NCBI GenBank assembly: GCA_947474365.1
Contig: CANJIU010000108.1
Span: forward strand, 1-32,290
From: Opitutia bacterium
GTDB taxonomy: Bacteria; Verrucomicrobiota; Verrucomicrobiia; Opitutales; Opitutaceae
DNA: 32,290 bases
Reading direction: 5' to 3'
Shown here: in pieces, positions 26,371 through 32,290 of the stretch
Position numbering within the stretch: the stretch's first letter is position 1
Layout: every line of letters begins with the position of its first letter
Notes under the pieces: generated by a model
Database searches by the model: none
What the model was told of the DNA's origin: nothing
Seen by the model: the letters and a program-made list of their open reading frames with translations, nothing else
Translations under genes and position numbers: made by a program

Positions 26371-26952
26371 TCACCTCCCCGCGGTGGGGATCGCTGCTCG
26401 TATCGCCGTCGCGCGATTGCCGGCACGGTCGACGGCGGCAATCTCAATCTCCCAGGAATTGTCGGTCGGCAGTGGCTGGACGAACGTGTACGACCAGCCA
26501 AGGAGCGAGGCCGTGGCCGCTCCTTCCTCGAGCACGCTGCCTGCCGTGGTCCGCAACGTCACCGCAACTCCGACGACGCCCCAACGATCCTGCACCTCGC
26601 AGTGCACCTGGGCCCCGGTCGCATCGCGCGCCGCCCGGACTTCGATTTCCGCGATTTTGGGCTGCGAGAAGAAGTCCGAGATCGCGGCATTGCGCACTGA
26701 AACCTTCTTCTTTTTCCTCCGTGGAATCCGCGACGCGTAATACGCGTGCGCCACCGGATCCTGCATCACGGTGTCGGCATAGGCCGACGCCGCCTTCATC
26801 CGGGAGCGATGCGCGATTTGTGGGTTCGACCAGGGCTGCGTAAACACGGGAACCTTGCTCGCGACCGTCTTGTCGCCATACTGCTTGTACACGATTCCGC
26901 CGATTTTGCCATGCAGCCCGCTGAGCGCGGCATTGCGATCGATTTTTGCCAT
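26371..26952 (-). CDS. Uncharacterised two-part protein
   Basis: A 193-residue protein without a signal peptide or membrane segment. The first 95 residues contain L-H-G-K-I-G-G-I-V-Y-K-Q-Y-G, then K-T-V-A-S-K-V-P, and a short Lys/Arg cluster (R-I-P-R-R-K-K-K-K). I recall similar small unknown proteins in Verrucomicrobia and Bacteroidetes with a G-K-x-G-x-x-V-Y-x-x-x-x-G-K-T motif, but no function is known. The second half (100-193) looks like an Ig-like or fibronectin-like beta domain (V-Q-D-R-W-G-V-V-G-V-A-V and I-A-A-V-D-R-A-G-N). The start at M-A-K-I-D-R-N (26952) is chosen because upstream codons fall in tandem repeats and no ribosome-binding site supports the longer frame. Function unknown. 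Confidence 0.6.
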   Translation of the reverse strand: MAKIDRNAALSGLHGKIGGIVYKQYGDKTVASKVPVFTQPWSNPQIAHRSRMKAASAYADTVMQDPVAHAYYASRIPRRKKKKVSVRNAAISDFFSQPKIAEIEVRAARDATGAQVHCEVQDRWGVVGVAVTLRTTAGSVLEEGAATASLLGWSYTFVQPLPTDNSWEIEIAAVDRAGNRATAIRAAIPTAGR

Positions 26953-27031
26953 AGGGGTGAGTGGAGTAACGTGCCTTTCATGGGGTGAAGGCCGGTCCCA
27001 CTCCCCGCAAGAGGCGGGATAGGGCGTCCGG

Positions 27032-27075
27032 CATCCTGTACCCATCCTGTACGGATCCTGTAGGCATCCCGTACC
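27032..27075. repeat. Four imperfect tandem copies of an 11-bp unit
   Basis: CATCCTGTACC, CATCCTGTACGG, ATCCTGTAGG and CATCCCGTACC follow one another without gaps (27032-27042, 27043-27054, 27055-27064, 27065-27075). Related C/T-rich words (TCCTTCAAGC, TTCCTTCAGG) continue to about 27120. The array sits between the start of the unknown gene and the receptor remnant. Confidence 0.8.
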
Positions 27076-27119
27076 CGTCATTCAAGCTTCCTTCAGGCGT
27101 CCTCCTTGCGTCCTTCAAG

Positions 27120-27400
27120 CAACCCTTACGCGCCAACCTCAAGAACGTCGTCGCGGCCGACTCACTCGGCGCGGTGATGAACGGTAATCCCGGCGGGTTC
27201 CTGAAACTCCTCCCCGGCGTGACACCAGAATACGACTACGAAGACGGCCCCACCGTCATCCTCCGTCTCGATCCACGGCTTCGCGCCGAACGTGATCGCC
27301 GTCTCCACCGATGGGGCGCAGGTCGCCAACACCTCGAACGCCACCGGAATTGCATGGGTTGGGCGACAAACGAATGCCGCCCCCACCGGGCGACAACACC
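27120..27400 (+). pseudogene. Frameshifted N-terminal (plug) remnant of a TonB-dependent receptor
   Basis: One frame reads R-A-N-L-K-N-V-V-A-A-D-S-L-G-A-V, N-P-G-G-F-L-K-L-L-P-G-V-T, then Y-D-Y-E-D-G. After about 27250 the match continues one frame over as S-S-V-S-I-H-G-F-A-P-N-V, I-A-V-S-T-D-G-A-Q-V-A-N-T-S-N-A. Together these are the plug-domain start of an Opitutaceae TonB-dependent receptor, where 'NLKNVVAxDxxG', 'EFLKxLPGV' and 'VSxRGFxPNxxxVTxDG' are hallmarks. A single-base change near 27245-27256 breaks the frame, the signal peptide is missing, and the barrel is absent: leuB begins 100 bases later. It is a dead fragment. Confidence 0.7.
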
Positions 27401-27505
27401 TCCGGAGAGGTCCCATCGCGAGACCATCCGTCCTCCGGTGCAATTCGATGCGCCAAACGCGTACTTGCCACCGGGGGCTCCCGCTTGCCAAGGTCGTCTT
27501 TTTCC

Positions 27506-28606
27506 ATGACGACACTCAAGTTCGCCGTATTAGCCGGAGACTACATTGGACCCGAGGTGATGACCGAGGCCCTGCGCGTGTTTGAACACGTCGCGCGCCA
27601 GGAAAACCTCACCCTCGCCTACACCAAGGCCGACGTCGGCGGCGCGGGCATCGACAACCACGGCAAGGCCCTCCCCGACTCCACCGTGAAGCTCTGCGAA
27701 CAGTCGGACGCCATTCTCTTCGGCTCCGTCGGCGGCCCGAAATGGGAAAAGCTGCCCCCGAAGGAGCAGCCCGAGCGCGCCGCGCTCCTGCCCTTGCGCA
27801 AGCATTTCACCCTCTTTGCCAACATCCGGCCTGGTCTCCTCTATCGCGAACTCACCGACGCCTCCCCGCTCAAGACCGAGCGCATTCCCAACGGCATCGA
27901 CATCGTCTGCATCCGCGAACTCACCGGCGGCGTTTATTTTGGCCAGCCCAAGACCACCGTCACGCTGCCCGACGGCGACATCCAGTCGGTCGACACAATG
28001 GTCTACAAAAAATCCGAAATCGAACGCATCCTTCAGGTTGGTATCACCACCGCCCGCGCGCGCAAAAAGAAACTCTGCTCGGTCGACAAGGCCAACGTCC
28101 TCGAGACGTCCGTCCTCTGGCGCAAGACCGTCACCGAGTACTGCGCCGCACACGCGCCCGACATCGCTCTCAGCCACATGTACGTCGACAACGCCGCGAT
28201 GCAGCTCGCGCGCGACCCGAACCAATTCGACGTGTTTGTGACCGAAAACATGTTCGGCGACATTCTTTCCGACGAGATGGCCGTCATCTGCGGCTCGCTC
28301 GGTATGCTCTCCTCGGCCTCGCTCGGAGCGGGTAAGAATTCCCTCGGCCTGCCGTTCGGACTCTACGAGCCCGCCGGCGGCACCGCGCCGGACATCGCCG
28401 GTAAAGGCATCGCGAATCCCTGCGCCCAGATCCTTTCGGTCGCGCTGATGCTCCGCTTCAGTTTCGGGCTCGACGCAGTCGCGACCCGCATCGAGGCCGC
28501 AGTGAAGAAGGCGGTCACCGGCGGCACGCGCACGGGCGACATCGCGTTCGGCCGGCCGGCCGTAGGCACGAAGGCCATGGCCGACGCCATCATCGCCAAT
28601 CTCTGA
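27506..28606 (+). CDS. leuB: 3-isopropylmalate dehydrogenase
   Basis: Cytoplasmic NAD-dependent enzyme of leucine synthesis that oxidises and decarboxylates 3-isopropylmalate. The start at M-T-T-L-K-F-A-V-L-A-G-D (27506) gives 366 residues, the usual length; the frame upstream to 27311 runs through the receptor remnant and is not coding. Landmarks are G-D-Y-I-G-P-E-V, the variable loop with P-E-R-A-A-L-L-P-L-R-K, R-E-L-T-G-G-V-Y-F-G, D-K-A-N-V-L-E-T-S, and the metal/substrate site V-T-E-N-M-F-G-D-I-L-S-D-E. The NAD adenine-binding region includes E-P-A-G-G-T-A-P-D-I-A-G. Other leu genes are not adjacent. The second codon of G-D-Y-I-G-P is Tyr where Gly is common. Confidence 0.95.
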   Translation: MTTLKFAVLAGDYIGPEVMTEALRVFEHVARQENLTLAYTKADVGGAGIDNHGKALPDSTVKLCEQSDAILFGSVGGPKWEKLPPKEQPERAALLPLRKHFTLFANIRPGLLYRELTDASPLKTERIPNGIDIVCIRELTGGVYFGQPKTTVTLPDGDIQSVDTMVYKKSEIERILQVGITTARARKKKLCSVDKANVLETSVLWRKTVTEYCAAHAPDIALSHMYVDNAAMQLARDPNQFDVFVTENMFGDILSDEMAVICGSLGMLSSASLGAGKNSLGLPFGLYEPAGGTAPDIAGKGIANPCAQILSVALMLRFSFGLDAVATRIEAAVKKAVTGGTRTGDIAFGRPAVGTKAMADAIIANL

Positions 28607-28637
28607 GCCGTCAAACGCGACCTTCGGCTTGAGTGTT

Positions 28638-28659
28638 GGGCGGGTGGACGAACCCGCCC
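28638..28659. repeat. REP-like hairpin at the leuB/kinase convergence
   Basis: GGGCGGGT and ACCCGCCC (28638-28645 and 28652-28659) form a perfect eight-base stem with a six-base loop. There is no T-run on either side, so it is not a classical intrinsic terminator. Its last base is also the final G of the kinase stop codon TAG on the minus strand. The sequence style (GGGCGGGT-loop-ACCCGCCC) resembles dispersed palindromic repeats seen in many GC-rich genomes. Confidence 0.65.
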
Positions 28660-30359
28660 TACATCCGGGCGTTTTCCAATCGGGCGAGCTGCCGCGCGAC
28701 CGCCACCAGCAGCCTCTGCCTGTCGCACGGTTTCGGCAGGATGCAATCGACCCCGTCCGCCTCGATCTGCGTCCGCTTTTCCGATTCCAGCAACCCGGAA
28801 ACGAGGATGATTCCAAGTTTCGGATTCAGCGCGCGCAGCTGATGAATTAACGCCGCGCCATCCATCAGCGGCATCATCAGGTCCGTCAGCACCAATTTCA
28901 CCTCATCCTGGCGCTGCCGGTACAACTGGAGGGCTTCCGCGCCGTCCCCGGCGATGATCACTTGGTAACCGGCGAACTCCAGCACCAGCTTCATCGTGTC
29001 AGAGACCATCGGCTCGTCATCAACCAACAGGATGAGTTCACCACGGCCCGCAGGCGCTGTTTCAACGAGATTGGCAATCACGGCGCTCTTTTCCATCACC
29101 GTGGGCAGAAACACGGAAAACGTCGACCCGCGGCCCAGCTCGCTCTCGACCGTGATGAATCCCCCATGGCTTCGCACGATGCCAAACGAGACCGAGAGCC
29201 CGAGCCCCGTGCCCTTCTCCCGCACCTTCGTGGTAAAAAAGGGATCGAAGACCCGCTGGAGATCATCCGAAGCGATACCGGTACCGGTGTCGCCCACCCG
29301 AAGGGCGACATAGAGGCCGGTCTGGACCGGCGGGTGCCCCTTCACGTCCTCTTCGTTCAACGTCACACTGCGGGCGTCGAGGGACAGCGTGCCACCGTTG
29401 GGCATGGCGTCACGAGCGTTGAGGCAGAGGTTCATCAACACCTGGTGAAGTTGCGTCGGGTTCGCGCACACCGGTCGCAGGTCGCCGGCCAGATCATACT
29501 TCAGCGTTAGCTCACGCGGAAAGGTTTCGCGCATGATCGCCATCATGTCCTTGAGCAGACGGGACACCTCCATCACCACCCGCTCTCCTTCGACGCCACG
29601 GCTGAAAGCGAGCAGCATCTGCACGACATTGGCGCCGCGGACCGCGGACTCCCGGACAATTTCGATCAATTCGCGACCATGCGGGTCGGCGACCTTTTCC
29701 CTGAGCAGGCCCGTCACCATCAAGATTGGAGCCAGCGTATTATTGATGTCGTGCGCAATCCCGGCGGAGAGCGTGCCGATCGCGGCCACGCGCTGGGCGT
29801 GCCGCAACTGCTCCTCCATTTCCCTTCGCTCGGTGACGTCACTCAACACCGCGCGGCATTCCCCGCCGCCGGGGGTCGGCCGGCCGTCGAGGCGGAGAAT
29901 GACCGGCTTCTTTCCTTCCAGCCTGAGCGCCACCTCGCACGACTGTCGATTTCCGCTGGCGAAAATCTGCGAGAGAAATTCCGACAACGCCGGCCGATCC
30001 GACTCGGCCAGAAACAGCCCCAGCCGCCGGCCCACGAGCCGGGCGCGTTCTATGCCCAGCAACGCCGCCCCGGTAAGGTTAACGAGCTTGACCTCTCCGT
30101 CGGCCGCGAGGTTGAAATATCCCACCGGAGCAAAATCGTAGAGATCGGTGTAACGTTCGAGCCCGGCTTGGACCTCCGCCTGCGCGGCGCGGAGTTCCTC
30201 GTTCTGCATTTCCAACTCGATTTGGTGGACCTCGAGTTCTTGCTGCATTCGCCGGAGATAGGCCTCCGGCGTCGACGGATGGGCGTCGAGGGTCGCGTTC
30301 CACCGCGCTTCCGCCGCTTGCCGGCGTACAGCGGGAGTAATCGGCTCATTTGTTTTCAT
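28659..30359 (-). CDS. Hybrid PAS sensor histidine kinase with receiver domain
   Basis: A 566-residue soluble signalling kinase. The first 80 residues are helical and include E-L-E-V-H-Q-I-E-L-E-M-Q-N-E-E-L, a coiled coil often seen in front of PAS domains. A PAS domain follows (about 70-180; D-F-A-P-V-G-Y-F-N-L). The dimerisation/phosphoacceptor helix G-I-A-H-D-I-N-N carries His203. The ATPase domain has N-L-C-L-N-A-R-D-A-M (N box), G-D-T-G-T-G-I (G1), F-D-P-F-F-T-T-K (F) and G-T-G-L-G-L-S (G2). The C-terminal receiver has Asp493 in L-T-D-L-M-M-P and the conserved Lys in L-P-K-P. There is no membrane segment, so it senses an internal cue. The stop of the CheR-PAS gene lies 37 bases upstream, so the two probably form one operon. 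Confidence 0.93.
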   Translation of the reverse strand: MKTNEPITPAVRRQAAEARWNATLDAHPSTPEAYLRRMQQELEVHQIELEMQNEELRAAQAEVQAGLERYTDLYDFAPVGYFNLAADGEVKLVNLTGAALLGIERARLVGRRLGLFLAESDRPALSEFLSQIFASGNRQSCEVALRLEGKKPVILRLDGRPTPGGGECRAVLSDVTERREMEEQLRHAQRVAAIGTLSAGIAHDINNTLAPILMVTGLLREKVADPHGRELIEIVRESAVRGANVVQMLLAFSRGVEGERVVMEVSRLLKDMMAIMRETFPRELTLKYDLAGDLRPVCANPTQLHQVLMNLCLNARDAMPNGGTLSLDARSVTLNEEDVKGHPPVQTGLYVALRVGDTGTGIASDDLQRVFDPFFTTKVREKGTGLGLSVSFGIVRSHGGFITVESELGRGSTFSVFLPTVMEKSAVIANLVETAPAGRGELILLVDDEPMVSDTMKLVLEFAGYQVIIAGDGAEALQLYRQRQDEVKLVLTDLMMPLMDGAALIHQLRALNPKLGIILVSGLLESEKRTQIEADGVDCILPKPCDRQRLLVAVARQLARLENARM

Positions 30360-30396
30360 AAGGGCGAGACCGGGGGGGACGCGATGCGTCCGTCGA

Positions 30397-32208
30397 TTAT
30401 TTCGGAGGACTTCCTCCCGGGCGCGCCCGGAGTTCGGCCTCGAGCTTCTTGGCCACCGTGACGTCGGTGAATGTCATCACCACGCCGTTGATCCGGTCGT
30501 CCATCGTGCGGTAAGGCATCAGGCGCATGGCGAACCACCTCCCGTCGTGGGTGGCGAGGGATTTCTCCAGCGTGACCAGCGACCGCAACACCTCCTGGGC
30601 GTCGGTGCTCAGCTCCGGGTATTGCAGCTGCGAGGCGAGGTCGGTAATCGGCCGCCCGACGTCCGTCGCGATCAGCTTGAAGACTTTCGTCGCCTTTTCA
30701 GTGAAGCGTCGCACCTTGAGCGTGTTGTCGAGGAAGACGGTGGCGATTTCCGTGCTGTTGAGCAGATTCTTCATGTCGTTGCTGGCGGCGTTCAGCTCGT
30801 CGACCTTGGACTGAAGCTCGGTGTTCACCGTCTGCAGTTCCTCGTTGAGCGACTGCATCTCCTCCTTGGAGGTGGTGAGCTCTTCGTTCGTCGATTGCAG
30901 CTCCTCGTTGGTCGACTGCAGTTCCTCATTCATCGACTTGAGTTCCTCCTGCGAGGTCTGCATTTCCTCGCGCATCCGCTGAACCTCAGCGCGGGCCTGC
31001 TGGACTTTTTGTTCCCATTCGCCCACCTGCGCACGGCCCCTCCGCGGCTTACCACCCCGGCCGACGACCACGGCAGGGAGAGGTGGGAGCGCATGGAACG
31101 TAATCATCGCCAATCCCAACAGCGCCGTTGCCTCCGTTAAAAATTCCACCGTGACATCCACACGATGCGCCGCGCTGTCGTCGCCGGTTGGGAGCTGGTG
31201 CGCGGTAATCGGGCCCGGACGTCGACGGGCTTGGTGAAACGCAGCCGTCATTTCGAGGCGCAGGCTCTCGCGTGCCATCACAAACACATTCCAGTTGGCC
31301 TTCCCCGCCGCCGGTTCGAGATACCGGCCTGTATGACCACTGATGAAAAGGATGTCGCCTTCGTCGTTGACGAGCACGGCCGCCGGCGCGTGATTTTGCA
31401 GCAACCAACGCTCGGCCTCGGCTTGCAGGCCGGCCGGCGACGGCAACGGAGCGCGCACGGTTTTCGTCGCATCGGAAGACGCGACATTGAAAGAAGAGGG
31501 AAACGCCATCAGGTCTGGTCGCGAGTCCGACTCGGTCCGTCGGAAAAGCCGCGACTTGCCCCGGAAGGGCGTGAACAGGCGGGTGACCCCCGACGCACTC
31601 TCCGCACTCCCCAGCAAGAGTACGCCGCCCGGATTGAGACTGTAATGGAACAGCGGGAGCAGTTTTTTCTGCAATTCCGGCGTAAAATAGATGAGCAGGT
31701 TGCGGCAGCTCAGCACGTCCAACTTGGTAAACGGCGGATCCATGATGAGATTTTGCGGGGCGAAGATAACCATCTCGCGAATCTCGTTTACCACGCGATA
31801 ACCGCGCGCCTCTTCGTGGAAAAACCGCCGCAATCGGTCCGGCGTCACGTCCGCCGCAATCGTGATGGGGAAGAAGCCCTGCCGGGCTCGCTGCACCGCG
31901 TCGGCGTCGAGGTCCGTAGCGAAAATTTGCAGCGAGAACTTCCTCTGCAGCGACTTTCGCTCCAGTGCCTCCAAAAAAATCATGGCCAGCGAATAGGCCT
32001 CCTCACCCGTCGAACAACCCGGCACCCACGCCCGCAGGGCCCGACCCGATGGGCGGCCCGCGAGCAGCAGAGGCAGGACCTCATCACGCAACTGCTCCCA
32101 GACCTCTGGGTCGCGGAAAAAACTCGTCACCCCGATGAGCAATTCCCTGAAGAGCAGATTAATAGGGCGGATTTCTTCACCCCCGTAATTTTCACTCGCG
32201 GAGGGCAT
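30397..32208 (-). CDS. CheR-type methyltransferase with coiled coil and PAS, N-terminally short
   Basis: A 603-residue protein (start ATG 32208; a TTG start at 32271 is also possible). The SAM-dependent methyltransferase domain starts almost at once: F-R-E-L-L-I-G-V-T-S-F-F-R-D-P, V-P-G-C-S-T-G-E-E-A-Y-S (motif I, about 65-70), I-F-A-T-D-L-D, and D-V-L-S-C-R-N-L-L-I-Y-F. A PAS-like segment with V-N-D-E-G-D-I-L-F-I-S-G-H-T-G-R-Y-L is next. A long coiled coil follows, with three copies of E-E-L-Q-S/T-x-N. A final PAS domain (about 480-590) reads S-T-E-I-A-T-V-F-L-D. In related fusions a CheB domain and the helical CheR N-terminal domain come first; both are missing, and an in-frame stop near 32275 shows this is not due to the window edge. 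Confidence 0.85.
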   Translation of the reverse strand: MPSASENYGGEEIRPINLLFRELLIGVTSFFRDPEVWEQLRDEVLPLLLAGRPSGRALRAWVPGCSTGEEAYSLAMIFLEALERKSLQRKFSLQIFATDLDADAVQRARQGFFPITIAADVTPDRLRRFFHEEARGYRVVNEIREMVIFAPQNLIMDPPFTKLDVLSCRNLLIYFTPELQKKLLPLFHYSLNPGGVLLLGSAESASGVTRLFTPFRGKSRLFRRTESDSRPDLMAFPSSFNVASSDATKTVRAPLPSPAGLQAEAERWLLQNHAPAAVLVNDEGDILFISGHTGRYLEPAAGKANWNVFVMARESLRLEMTAAFHQARRRPGPITAHQLPTGDDSAAHRVDVTVEFLTEATALLGLAMITFHALPPLPAVVVGRGGKPRRGRAQVGEWEQKVQQARAEVQRMREEMQTSQEELKSMNEELQSTNEELQSTNEELTTSKEEMQSLNEELQTVNTELQSKVDELNAASNDMKNLLNSTEIATVFLDNTLKVRRFTEKATKVFKLIATDVGRPITDLASQLQYPELSTDAQEVLRSLVTLEKSLATHDGRWFAMRLMPYRTMDDRINGVVMTFTDVTVAKKLEAELRARPGGSPPK

Positions 32209-32290
32209 TGCTATTTTTCGCGGGACTTTCTTCCCGGCTTTTGTTTGGGTGGTGCCGATGGCAAAATCCAAAGCTCAATTTCGCCGACCC

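Noticed and set aside
27003..27018. Small hairpin CCCGC-loop-GCGGG
   Set aside because: A five-base stem with no T-run is expected by chance in DNA of this composition.
27530..28816. A 428-codon minus-strand frame opposite leuB
   Set aside because: It overlaps all of leuB, which has full family motifs; the opposing frame has no recognisable domains.
32259..32290. A plus-strand ATG followed by eleven codons (M-A-K-S-K-A-Q-F-R-R-P) running off the right edge
   Set aside because: A short start-like sequence divergent from the CheR-PAS gene; eleven codons are too few to support a gene.

Overview
The window reads as a chromosomal segment of a GC-rich, aerobic, Gram-negative bacterium, most likely a verrucomicrobium of the Opitutaceae (Opitutus/Lacunisphaera-like). 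This assignment is an inference. It rests on Opitutaceae-style TonB-dependent receptor remnants, a SCO protein fused to a CusF-like copper domain, the short AMP nucleosidase type, a secreted BPL_N-domain protein, and many start codons without a Shine-Dalgarno sequence. No rRNA, tRNA or CRISPR array was seen.

Left edge (1-2.5 kb): the 5' end of an IS5-type transposase gene runs off the window. It abuts the C-terminal remnant of a TonB-dependent receptor that also carries an in-frame stop. A serralysin-like metalloprotease that appears to have lost its RTX repeats follows. Then come a YndJ-like membrane protein and a divergent AMP nucleosidase (2.8-4.7 kb).

Centre (4.7-15.4 kb): a respiratory block for a caa3-type cytochrome c oxidase. 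On the minus strand are a YtkA-like protein and a CusF-SCO copper chaperone, with overlapping stop and start. Divergent from them are heme A synthase, heme O synthase and a DUF420 protein, all overlapping by 4 bp. A minus-strand azurin comes next, then ctaC (with a fused cytochrome c domain), ctaD, ctaE, ctaF, a strong terminator, and a CtaG-type assembly protein. Together they supply heme A, copper, the catalytic core and a possible blue-copper electron carrier.

Right-centre (15.4-23.4 kb): cysteine synthase, a PhnP-like metallo-hydrolase, a secreted BPL_N glutaminase-like protein, then the chaperone cluster dnaK-groES-groEL on the minus strand. A stand-alone LON substrate-binding-domain protein is divergent from dnaK.

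Right end (23.4-32.3 kb): an outer-membrane beta-barrel, a secreted alpha/beta-hydrolase, a transposase N-terminal remnant, an unknown two-part protein, a frameshifted TonB-receptor head just before leuB, and a signalling pair. The pair is a hybrid PAS histidine kinase and a CheR-PAS protein that lacks the usual CheR N-terminal helical domain. The most unusual content is decay and mobility: two receptor fragments, two transposase fragments, a tandem repeat and a REP-like hairpin. I found no clearly new multi-gene defence or biosynthetic system.
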